The notes beneath the pieces were generated by a model that was not told the origin of the DNA, searched no databases, and saw nothing but the letters and a program-made list of their open reading frames with translations. 64,000 nt of DNA, from assembly GCA_001662425.1 (NCBI GenBank), contig BDDC01000111.1, positions 5,507 through 69,506 of the forward strand. Direction: 5' to 3'. This stretch comes from Chlamydomonas sphaeroides. Taxonomy: Eukaryota; Chlorophyta; Chlorophyceae; Chlamydomonadales; Chlamydomonadaceae. How positions within the stretch are numbered: position 1 is the stretch's first letter; every line of letters begins with the position of its first letter. A program made the position numbers and the translations under genes. Below, piece after piece: positions 54,701 to 64,000 of the stretch.

Positions 54701-57700
54701 CCTCTGCGCCATGCGCGTCCGCAACGCCAGAGGTTGAAGCCCCGGTCGACCGGCTTGCGCCAGCAACGCCGCGAGGCTGCGACGACACGGCCTCCTGCAG
54801 TGCGCCGTCCTCGCTGACAGCTGCAAGGCGCGCGTCAGGCAGGTACGCGGTGACCGAGTGCATAGCGCCAAGTGCGTGGGGCACCTCCAGCTCGACGTGA
54901 CCGGCCACGGAGCGCAGCTGCTCCCACAGCTCGCGGTTCTGCTCGCAAGCCACAGCCAGCGCCTCCTCCGAAGACGCCAGCTTGTCTTGCAGCCGGCGCT
55001 GACGAGACTGCGCGGCGCGCGCCTGCTCGGCGGACTGGGCCTGCGAGCGGCATAAGGCAACAGCCAGCAGTCGTGAGGTTGTTGTCTCAAACACATGCGA
55101 AAGCAAGGATAAAAGGGGCTGGCATGCAGGCGACGGCGCCCGTGGTGACGGCATGATCTCACCTGGAGGCTCGCCAGGCGGTCCACTGCGTCGTGCACAC
55201 GCGCGTTGAGCTCCTCGATGGAGCTGTGGGCGTCGGCCCGCAGCTCCCGAGCCGTTCTGTCAGCCTCCTCCTTCGCCGCAGTCAGCTCGCCTTGAAGGCC
55301 CGCGGCCCGCGCCTCCGCCTCAGCGCAGGCGGCCGCCAGCTGCTCGGCGCGCTGCTTCTGCTCCTCTACCTCAGCGGCCAGGCGCTCCACACGCTGCTGC
55401 GCCTCTTCCAGCTCCGCTGACAGCGCTGTGATGCGCTCCTGCGCCTCCTGCAGCTCGGCCGCCAGCTCCTCTACCCGGGCCAGCGCGCGGTCACGCTCCT
55501 CGCCCAGCGCCTCCGCTGTCTCCCGCGCCGCAGCCTGCGCCTCCTCCAGCTGCGAGCGCAGGAGCGCCTCCTGCTCTACGCTGGCGTCTAGGGAGGCCTG
55601 CAGGCCCGCTAGCCGCTCCTGCGCCGCCGTGAGCTCCTGCGCCGCCGTCGCATCCGCGGCCTGGCGCTCCGCCTGCGGCAGGGCAGCAATCCGGGCAGAT
55701 GGTGAGAAGCAGCTCATGGCATCAAGGCCATACTCCAGGACGGGCCATGCGCAAGGCAGCGGGGAACCCCAATTGTGAACAATCGCACACAGCACATACC
55801 TGAAACTGGTCAGCTCGTGCCACAGCCACCGCTAGATCGCTGGACACAAGCGTGGCGTGCTGCTCCACCTCCGCCAGCCGCTCCGTCAAGTCTGCGAGCT
55901 GCTCCTGCGCCGACGCTAGCTGCGCCTCCAGCGCCGACTCGCGGTGCTCGGCCGCGGCCAGGCCAGCCAGCATCGCCGCCATCGACTGCTCGTGCTGCTC
56001 GCTGGCGGCCGCGGCCGCAGCCTCCAGCTCCTCCATGCGCCGCGACAGCGCGTCGCGCTCCGCCGCCGCGGCGCCCAGCGCCGTGGCCACCTCGAGTGCC
56101 TTGGCCTCGGCCGCGTCGGCGCGCTCCTCGGCGCCCTCCAGCTCCCGACGCAGGACCGCCAGCTGCACGTCAATGCCCGCCGCACGCGAGCGCTCGCCCA
56201 CGAGCTCATCCGCCAGGCTGGCGCGCGCGTCCGCAGCCTCCTGCTCCAGGCGCTGCCGTGTGGAGCGCTCCTGGTCGTGCTGCGCCGAAAGCGACGCCGC
56301 GCGGGCCTCCAGCTCCTCGCGGTGGCCCTTGGCCTCGTCCAGGGCGGCGGTGAGCGCCACGACCTCGCGCTGGCTCGACTCCAGCCGCTCCAGGGCACCC
56401 TGCAGGCGGCGACAGTGCGGACCCATTGGCAGGTCGCGAAGGCGTCAGGTTACCTGGCACGTCAGGTCACCTGGCACGACGGCCTGCCGTCGGCTCGAGG
56501 AGCAGCACCAGCCCCGAGCATCGTATGAGCAGGATCGAGGAGCCTGGATGGTCCCACGCCCAGCCCCAGCCGCACCTTGAGGTCCGCAGCCACGCCCGCA
56601 GCAGCCTGGGCCGCCGCCAGCGCCGCCTCGAGCTCCGCCACACGCGCCTCCAGGCGCTCACGTTGCGCTTGGGCAGCATCCAGCTCCCGCTCCAGCTCCG
56701 CCGCGCGCTGCAGCGCCGTCAGTTGCGACTCGTGCATGGCGGCCATGGCTTCCTCGGCCTCCGCCAGCTGCGCGCGGAGCGCCTCGATCTCCTGGTCGGC
56801 CGCCTCAAGGCGCTGCTTGTGCTCGGCGATCTCAGACGAGATGAGCCGCGTCGCGCGGGACTGGGCCTGCTCGAGGTCCTCGACACGGGCCTGCGGAGTT
56901 GTGGTTGTAGCGAAGCAAGAAGAAGGGGCTGTCACGCGGCGGGCAGGGGAGACAACCGGAATGCCGTACGAGCAACTGGCATTGGTACAGCCAAGGCAAG
57001 GGCCAGGTGCCTGGGTGCCGTACCTCGAGCGCCCGGATGGTGGCGTCCTTGGCTGCCACCTCGCCCGTGAGGCCGGCGACGGTCTGGTGCAGGTCGGCCA
57101 TCAGGTGCTCGGCGTGCTGCGACGACTTGCTGCGGAAGGAGCGCGAGCCCTGCGGACAAGCAAAGAGGGGGCATGGCGGCGAGGTAAACGTGCCTAGGGT
57201 TGCGGCGGGCGCGATATGACATTGCGGCAAGTTCGGCGCCAGCGAGCCTGGAGGGGGTTCACGTGGGCGGCTGTTGAAACGAGCCCGAGCCGGGGCCGGG
57301 GCTGCACCTGCAGGTGTTGCACTTGCTGGCCCTTGAGCGCGAGCTCCATCTGCAGCTCCTTGACCCTGCGGGGTTCGTTAGGGAGGGGCGCAGTTGAAGG
57401 TCTAGGTATAGTGAGCGCTTGCTCAAGGCCCCTCAACCCTGGGTTGCGATCGCCAACAGCCCGCACGTCGCATGCACGGGTTCTGCTGGTCGTACGCAGG
57501 GGCTTGGCTATGACGGCACGCGCAGGCCTGGGCGGCACGCCCCGAGGTGCCCCTGCCCGCGGCAACTCACTTGGCCTCCAGGTCCCTCTTAGCTCGCTTG
57601 AGGTTGATCATCTGGTCGGCGAAGCTGTTGCGCTCCGTCAGCATCTCCTCCTCCAGCTCCACCACACGCTGCGGCGCAAGCAGACAGCAGCAGCACACAA

Positions 57701-60700
57701 CCAGGCGAGCTACGGTCAATCATAAGAATAGCACGAGGAGTCAACACGCCTTGCACAGGCATGGCGATCCTATTTCTCCCATGCTGCGACAGGCCAATTC
57801 TGACCTAGTGGACCCCGACCAAGGTAGGGCCACCCAAACCCAAGCCCCGCCCAGCCTACCTGTGACACATCGCTGCCCAGGTCGCTGACCACGCTGGCTG
57901 CGTAAGGCCGAGGGCCATCAGCACTGCCCGCCCCGCCGTTGTAGGACCAGCGCGGAATCGATCCGGGGGGCGACACCGGCGGCGCGCCCGCGCCAGACGG
58001 CCGCGCGGCGCTGGTGCGGGGCACGGACTGGTTGCTGCGCGTGGGCGAGAGCGGCGGCACGTGCCCGTCCGACGGCGCGCGCGAGCGCGGGTACGTCGCG
58101 GGCGGCGGCATAAGCGAAGTCGAGTACGGCGGCGGCGACGGCGGCAGCGACCTGAGCGCGGCCTCGGCGGCGGCGGCGGCGGCGGTGGCTGTGCCCAGCT
58201 TGCGGCTGAGGCTCTCGTTGGCGCGGCGCAGCTCCTCCACCTGGGACCGCAGCCGCGCAGTCTCCACGTCATCGGCCGAGGGAGAGACGGTCGCGGGGCT
58301 GGACAGTGCAGCGGCGGAGGGTGCCATGCCGCTGCCGCTGACGTGGCGGGAGGCCAGCGTCGCGAAGCCGTCAGCGGGCGCGTCGTCGGCAAACGACTTG
58401 TCGGCGTTGGCGTACGGGGCGGGCTCCTGAACCCGAATGCGAGGAGCAGGGGGCACGGGACGGACACGGTAAGACGGGCTGCGGGCAGTCGACCGCAGGT
58501 AGCTGACGATGAGCAGAGCAGGAAGAAGCGGGACAGCGGAGCCAGCCCCTGGGCTCGGGCCGTGCTTGCCTCACCTTAGCGGCGCCCGGGCTCGTCTCGT
58601 CGTCGAACAGCAGGTTGCGGTGCACCGTGTGCAGCCGCCCCTCGCCCTCGCCGTCGTGCGCCGCCGAGGGCGGTGTGCGCGCCGCGGCGTCGGTGCTGCG
58701 GGCGCCGGCGGTGCCGGGCGTGCCGCTGCTTGCCACGGAGCCGGCCTCATTGTGGTAGGTGGGGTTCATGCGCAGCGATGGGGTGTGGGCGCCGCCCTCG
58801 GCCCGAGGCGCGCTGGCGTCCGGCGACGCGGGGCTCTCGGCAGCGGGCAGGCGATCCTGCAACGGCTGCACGGCGCCGACGGGCGAGACGGCGGCGGCGT
58901 CCGAGTCGGCATCGTCGTCAGCGTCAGCGGCCGCGGCTGGGTCGCTGGCTGCCGGCTTGGCGCGGTCAGCGTCCAGCACCACGGATGGCGGGATGGAGGC
59001 GAGGATCGACCCGAAGCCGCCAAGGACGGGCCTGTGCGCCGCCTTGAGTGCCTGCAGGGTGCAGGGCGAGGGCGCCGATCAGCGGCAATCATGATGTCCG
59101 CCTGGTCCGCTAGCACTTGCCGGCGGCTTCACCAGCACAGAGCATCAGCACCGGCTCCGCCCCCACCTGCAGCTGCTCGCTCAGCCCAGCCGTGAGCGCG
59201 TCCTTGGCCGCCATCTCCTCCTGGAGCTCCGCCACCCGAGTCTGCGCAGACGGAAGCGCGAATCAGCCAAGCAGGGACCAGAAGGAGCAGGCTGTGCTGC
59301 AAGGCCGAGACCTACTCAACAGGCCTAGCGTTGCGCGAAAGGGCCATCCCAGCTTGCCAGCCCTTCGCCACGACGCTCCCCGCTCCCTCACCTGGCTGGC
59401 TCCAAGCACTGACACCAGCTCGGCCAAACGCGCCCGCAGTGCAGCCAGCTGCGCGGCCCGCGCTGCGATGCCGCCGCTCGCCAGCAGCTCTTCCTCGGCG
59501 GCCTTGAGCGTCAGCTCCTCCTCGCGCTGCGACGAGCTGCGACGCGCACTGTGGCCGTCGCTGGGCGACGCTGGGCCGGAGCCGGCTGACAGTGGTTCCG
59601 CAGGAGACCTTGCGCCCAGATCAGTCATGGCCAACTGAGTAAACAGGACCAGGGACGGGTGGGGTAAAAACCAGAATACGCCGAGCTATGCCAAGAACCC
59701 CACCTCGCGTGACATCCCAATGACGGCCCGGCGCACCTGCAGCGCGGTCAGCTCCGATGTCGTGCTGCCCAGCTGTGCCTGTGGAGCCAGACGCAGGGTG
59801 GCACGTCAGCGCTGACGTGCAGCTTATCTGAAAAAACCGTAACCATGGACCCAACCAACGCAACTCACGCGGCAGCCGCAGATGCCCAAGCGCATCCTTT
59901 CTTCCCCCACAAACCCAGTCTCACCTGCATCGAAGCCAGTAGCTGCGACGCCTCGCCCAGCTTGCGGCCCAGCTCCTCGACCTGTCGCGCGCTCTCCCCG
60001 CCGCCCGCCGCCATCTCGGCCTCCAGCGCCCGAGCGCTGGCACGCCAGGCCTGCGAGCCGCTGCTCCGCCGCCGCCCGTACACCCCCAGCGGACCCGAGC
60101 CCGCCCCCGACGCCGTGCCCGACCCAGACCCGTGCCGAATTGCGTCGCCGGGCGCCTCCTCGCCGCCCTCCAGCAGCGGCGCCAAGGTGGCCTCGCTGGC
60201 GGGGCCAGAGCCGCTGGCGTCGCCGCCAGACGGCTCCAGCTGGAAGGGCAGCGGGCCGCCTGAGCTGAGCCGGAACGGCCGAGCGCCGCCAGGGAAGATG
60301 CTGCCGCTGTCTAGGCGCGAGGCTCCGCTGCCAGCTGCGGCAAGGGTCAGGTCCGGCATGTCTTCTAGCGTGATGCGGCCAGCTGGGGTGCTGCCTGTGC
60401 TGAACGCTGAGGCCGGCAGCTCGCCGCCGGCGCCTTGGGCCTCGGCCTCGGCCGCGTCACGGCCGGCGGCGGCGGTCAGGATGGCGCGGTACTGCTGCAG
60501 CTGGGCCTGCAGCTGGCGGATGGCGGCGTCGCGGTCCATGATGTCGGCGCCCGAGCGCGCGGCAGCGTCCCTCATGGAGGCGCTCATCTGACGAGAGAAC
60601 TCAAGTTGCTCCTGTTGGGCAGTCACGGGACCGGGGCAGGCATGGGGACCAAAGCGGCAAGGCAGCGACGTGTCTGCCCTGCCGCAGCCGCCAGGCCCAC

Positions 60701-62282
60701 GTCTCACACCGCCTCCCAGCCCGCACCTGCAGCTCCTCGATGCGCGTCTGCGCCACCACCAGCTGCTCCTTGACAAGGACGACGTCGGCCTTGCGGCCTG
60801 CACCGCCCTCCTCTCCCTCGCTGTCCTCGTCGGTCACGGGCTGCAGCGCGCGGCCGCCGCCGCCGGTGCTGGTGGAGCGGCGGGGCGCATCCTGCGTACA
60901 GCAGCGTCGTCGGGCAGCGCCTCAGGCTCGCGTCCCGTGAACAAAGAGCCACCAGCCGAGCGGCCCCAGACCAAATCACAGCCTGAGTAAGTGTTTCCCT
61001 CACCTGCGGGCGCATGTGCGCGGCCAGGTTGCCCAGCGCCGCCTCGGAGGTGGCCTCGGCGTCGAAGTCCCAGGCCTTCTGCGGCTGCAGGGCCTCGGTG
61101 CCGGCTCCCGGCAGCGCGCGGCGGTCCACGAAGGACGTGCGGCGGGAGCCTATGGGGCTGGCCGCCAGCGCTGGGTCGCCGCGGTTGCACATGGCGGCAA
61201 TGTCCTGCGAGGCAGGCAACGGCAGCAAGGAGCAGCGAGGAGCTCAGAGGAGGTGTGGTGCATGCAGCGCCGCGCAGCAAGCATGCGTTTGCTACTGGCA
61301 CCGCAGACGTCCGGTTGGGCCCACAAGAATTGCAGGCAGCGCAGGCGCTCGACCCCTACCTGCGACTGCTCCAGCAGCCGCTGCTCCAGTAGCTTGATGT
61401 GTTGCTGGCGATGCGACAGCTGCGACCGCAGCGACAGCACCTCACGCTCCGCGCCGATGAGTGCAGCCTGTGGAGGGTATACGTTGGGAAGCGGTTGGAA
61501 AGACTTAGACAGCCGTTGGACGGGGTCCGGGCCCAATGGCGCCACAGAAAGTATAGTGCAGCCGGCGAGAGACAGCAAGACGCAAGCAGCCTGGGGCTCC
61601 GGTTGCACGGCCAACGCAGTTCAGCACAGCGCCGTGAGGGCCGCCAAGCCGCACCTGGACTGTCGACAGGCCGCTGCCATGCCCTGACGGCGACTGTGCG
61701 GTGCGGGACCGTGCGGCCAGGCGCTGCGTGAAGCGGGGCGTCACCGCGCGGCTCGCGGGGTCGGCACCGCCGGGCACACCGCCGGGCGACATGAGCGTGG
61801 GCGTGGACACGGCTGCGCGCACAGGCGAGTCGATGGCGAAGGGTGCAAGCTGGGGGGACAGGTGGCCGTCGCCTCTGGCGTCGGCGCGCTGCGTGAGGAA
61901 GGCAGAGGTGTATCGTACGCCGCGCATCGCGCGGTCCTTAGCCTGTCGGCGGGGGGATAGGTGCCGGAGTTGTGGGTGCCCAACTCAGAGCCTCGAGTTC
62001 AGCTGCAAGGGCGGGCTCGGCGCGCTTGTTTCGGCTGGGTGGCGAAGGGACCCAATGAACCCCGGCGCCGTGCAGGACGCAGCTAGGTAGGTTGGATGGC
62101 CGCAAAGTACCCCGCTGCCAGCAACCTTTGCCAGTGTGAGAGTCCCCGTGCTCATGGTTACGGCTCGCTTGCCGGCTCCTGTGGAGACCGACCTTGAGCT
62201 GCTCTTGCAGAGCGCCCACCATCTCCCTCAGACGCTCCATGCCCTGCTCGGGGTCGTCAATATCGCTCAGTGACGGCAGCGC
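42735..62282 (-). CDS. giant coiled-coil protein (about 5,000 residues if one gene)
   Basis: About thirty exons carry one unbroken style of sequence over 19.5 kb. The first supported exon is 62193-62282 (SLSDIDDPEQGMERLREMVG); the true ATG lies upstream and was not found. The N-terminal third is Ser/Pro/Gly-rich with short coils. From about 57670 to 45000 it is almost pure Ala/Glu/Gln/Leu/Arg heptad sequence, with long exons at about 47210-50010, 50660-53110 and 53560-55045. The last ~650 residues (exons near 44250-44800 and 42735-44170) are disordered, with Gln, Pro, Gly and SHSPSPSGRS text, ending LRSPPRR. The join between 50660 and 50525 keeps phase (TSR to ALPMAG), which supports one gene there. 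No motor, kinase or membrane domain is visible. Candidates are golgin-like tethers, centriole or flagellar-root proteins; composition alone cannot choose. A split into two genes is possible. Confidence 0.75.
46916..46962. repeat. tandem GATGGGATCAGCG motif in an intron
   Basis: CAGATGGGATCAGCGGATCCG and a near copy ending GTATCCG stand back to back in the short intron before the exon at about 46985-47100 of the coiled-coil gene. Confidence 0.75.
47110..47215 (-). other. duplicated splice donor in an intron that stays open
   Basis: The intron after the long exon 47210-50010 reads through in frame. On the minus strand, CAG-GTGGGC at its start and CAG-GTGAGC about 60 bases further on lie in near-identical context (CAGG-GCAGGTG / CAGG-CTCAGGTG). 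Either donor, or retention, would leave the reading frame usable if lengths are multiples of three. Confidence 0.5.
49258..49500 (-). repeat. 28-residue internal repeat in the coiled coil
   Basis: Three units with an exact 84-base period (GTACT marks at 49296, 49380 and 49464). Each encodes SEYLTVAAQLAEAQQ, then R(V/I)KDDGDAL and (E/G)(K/N)ARS. Twenty-eight residues equal four heptads, so the duplication leaves the coiled-coil register unbroken. Confidence 0.9.
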
Positions 62283-63045
62283 CTGCGAATACCACAGCAT
62301 GAGGGCAAGGCTTGACACAGGCAAACAACAAGCAGGCAATCAGCAGACAGACGAAGGCGCTGCAACTGCCTGCTGCAGCTGTGCTGGGAGCTGACTGGCT
62401 AAGCTGCGCTTGCCCTGCCTGTGTAGCCGGTTTGCGGATTCTTGACACATTCATTCAGATGAGACACAGCGGCAGAGGCTGGCCGCAAACGGCCGGCATC
62501 ACTGAAGTTGCTGCCGCATTAGCAGCAGCACGGCAGCCCCATGCACGGTTTTCAAGCCATCTATCTCGCCAGCGTCCACCCGAGCTACACAACAGCGACA
62601 CTTCGAACCATACGTATCATGCAGCATTACGGGACAAGATAAGGCAATGAGGTCCTAGCCCCGCTGCCAGGCCGGGCAAGTTGCACCCACCCCGTGACGA
62701 CCGTTACGTAAGCATGCACCCCAGGACATGAATACAGGACTGCCAACATACATGAAAGAAGACCTGTCTAAATGGGCGGCACACATCACATGCTGCCAGA
62801 CGCGAACAGCTAGACGAGAGCACCCCTTGCACTCTAACGGCCTCCCGCCGGAATGCCGCACGTCAGCCATGCTACCTGCCAAAATCCTATGCTTGTCAAC
62901 ACCGAACGCCCACCTATTGCATCCCGGTGTGTTGCCAGGTGATCTGCCAGCCCGCGCTCCTCCCCAGCCACTCGTGGCCCAATGCTGCCCACTATCCCCG
63001 GTGTGCCCACACAACCCGACACGCATCCAGCGGCCCCCTCCCAGC
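62283..63045. other. gap between two minus-strand coiled-coil genes
   Basis: About 760 bases. It should contain the missing first exon and promoter of the 42735-62282 gene and the 3' UTR of the next gene. A minus-strand open frame beginning at 62454 (MNVSRIRKPATQ) could be its first exon, but no convincing donor joins it to 62282. The stretch 62450-62660 is AT-richer than the coding parts. Confidence 0.45.
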
Positions 63046-64000
63046 TTAGGCCACCAGCACCGCCTTGCTGGCCAGGTCAGCGCTCAGCACCTCACAGCGC
63101 ACCAGCACGCCCTCAAACATGGCCACCTGCTCGGACAGCTGCACCAACATGTCCTGCAGCGCCGCCACCTGCCCGTCGCGCCGCAGCAGCCGCTCGTGCG
63201 CCGACCGCAGCCCGGCCTGCAGCTCCGCCAGCTGCTGCTCCAAGGCCCCCAGGTACTCGTCACGCTGCGACAGCGCTGCGATCACGGCATCGCCGGGCTC
63301 GGGCGCGGCCGATAGCTGCACGCGGTGCAGTTGGTGCTGCATGCTGCTGAGCTCGCCTCGGAGGCGCGAGCCCCAGCGCCAAAGCCGGCTGTTCAACTCC
63401 TCGGCGTCGCTGCGCAACGCATCGAAGACCTGGCGTGCGTCGCGATAGGCCGTGCGGGCGCGCTCCAGCTCGCCGGATTGCGGGCCGGTGCTGCCGGCGG
63501 CGCTCTGACGTGGCTGCTGCTGCTCAGCTTGTAGACTGGAGGCCATGTTCTCCGTGATGTGCAGCGCCGTCAGCACCGCCGGGCGTAGCGTGGACAGCGG
63601 CTGGCGGCTGGTCATGTTGAGTGAAGCCGGCTCACCGTCCTCGCCGAACAGCTCGTTGAGCGCGCGGGCGACAGACTGCAGCTCGCTCTGCAGCCGGCAC
63701 GTCTGCTCCAGCGGCGAAAAGCCCTTGGTGCCGAGGTAGGCGGGCGGGGGCAGGTCCGTGTCGTCAGGCCGGCCGCCGCGAGGCGCCTTCTGTGCAGCGC
63801 CCTTGCCCTCGACGACAGCCTGCCGTGCCGCTGCGCGGCCTCGCTGTTGCGGCGCCGCGGGCGGCAGGCTAACGTCGCTGCCACTGCTGCTGCCCCGGGC
63901 GCTGCTGCCGGCGAGACCGTGCTCGCGGAGACGCTCCAACTCCGCCTCGGCCAGCGCGCCCGACAGCACGGAGCTCACGAGCTGGTCCGTCATGGCCTCC
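63046..64000 (-). CDS. C-terminal part of a second coiled-coil protein (5' end unseen)
   Basis: An open frame runs from the window edge to a TAA at 63046, ending SADLASKAVLVA. The ATG at 63993 lies seven bases from the edge, so it may be internal and the gene may extend further right. The first ~90 residues are Ser/Gly/Pro-rich (SSARGSSSGSDVSLPP). Then come predicted helices: LEQTCRLQSELQSVARALNE, LRPAVLTALHITENMASSLQ, ELERARTAYRDARQVFDALR and a last coil DEYLGALEQQLAELQAGLRS. No family recognised. It lies 760 bases upstream of, and in the same orientation as, the giant coiled-coil gene, and the composition is alike, but the stop codon and a different tail make it a separate gene. Confidence 0.7.
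   Translation of the reverse strand, partial: EAMTDQLVSSVLSGALAEAELERLREHGLAGSSARGSSSGSDVSLPPAAPQQRGRAAARQAVVEGKGAAQKAPRGGRPDDTDLPPPAYLGTKGFSPLEQTCRLQSELQSVARALNELFGEDGEPASLNMTSRQPLSTLRPAVLTALHITENMASSLQAEQQQPRQSAAGSTGPQSGELERARTAYRDARQVFDALRSDAEELNSRLWRWGSRLRGELSSMQHQLHRVQLSAAPEPGDAVIAALSQRDEYLGALEQQLAELQAGLRSAHERLLRRDGQVAALQDMLVQLSEQVAMFEGVLVRCEVLSADLASKAVLVA

Noticed and set aside
42735..64000. Treating both coiled-coil regions as one gene
   Set aside because: The right-hand frame ends at a TAA at 63046 after a tail unlike the next exon, and 760 non-coding bases follow.

Overview
The window looks like nuclear DNA from a green alga of the Chlamydomonas/Volvox type. It is very GC-rich. Its genes are broken into many short exons with GTGAG/GTGCG donors and short C-rich introns, proteins are rich in Ala/Gly/Gln/Ser tracts, TGTAA poly(A) candidates lie downstream of several genes, and an intron carries a short TTTTAGGG array, the telomere unit of volvocine algae. 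Exon borders were read by hand from splice signals, reading phase and family resemblance. Nothing was aligned or searched.

Layout. (1) 1-5320, minus: most of a kinesin-7-like motor gene, 3' end off the left edge. (2) 5321-8809: no convincing gene; one copy of a dispersed repeat. (3) 8810-11513, minus: unrecognised RG-rich protein with a basic cluster near its C-terminus. (4) 12986-15467, minus: an eight-exon chalcone-isomerase-fold protein with consistent phases. (5) 16812-22140, minus: an eleven-exon Ser/Thr kinase. It is head-to-head, across 435 bases, with (6) 22576-27022, plus: a membrane protein with ankyrin-like units at its C-terminus. (7) 27023-30937: repeat-rich gap holding a 25-bp minisatellite, a second copy of the dispersed repeat and a 1.56-kb element with two ~270-bp inverted arms. 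(8) 30938-39003, plus: a receptor-like kinase (secreted ectodomain, one membrane span, tyrosine-kinase-like domain); an intron holds the 362-base assembly gap. (9) 40545-41872, plus: a probably plastid-targeted SOUL-type protein. (10) 42735-62282, minus: a very large coiled-coil gene, about 15 kb of coding sequence or roughly 5,000 residues if it is one gene. (11) 63046-64000, minus: the 3' end of a second coiled-coil gene.

This is a mixed eukaryotic neighbourhood, not an operon. The possible themes are microtubule or scaffold biology (kinesin, two coiled-coil proteins) and signalling (two kinases, a membrane-ankyrin protein), but nothing in the sequence shows that these genes work together. 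The most unusual items are the inverted-arm element at 28388-29943, the three-copy dispersed repeat, the receptor kinase architecture and the giant coiled-coil gene.
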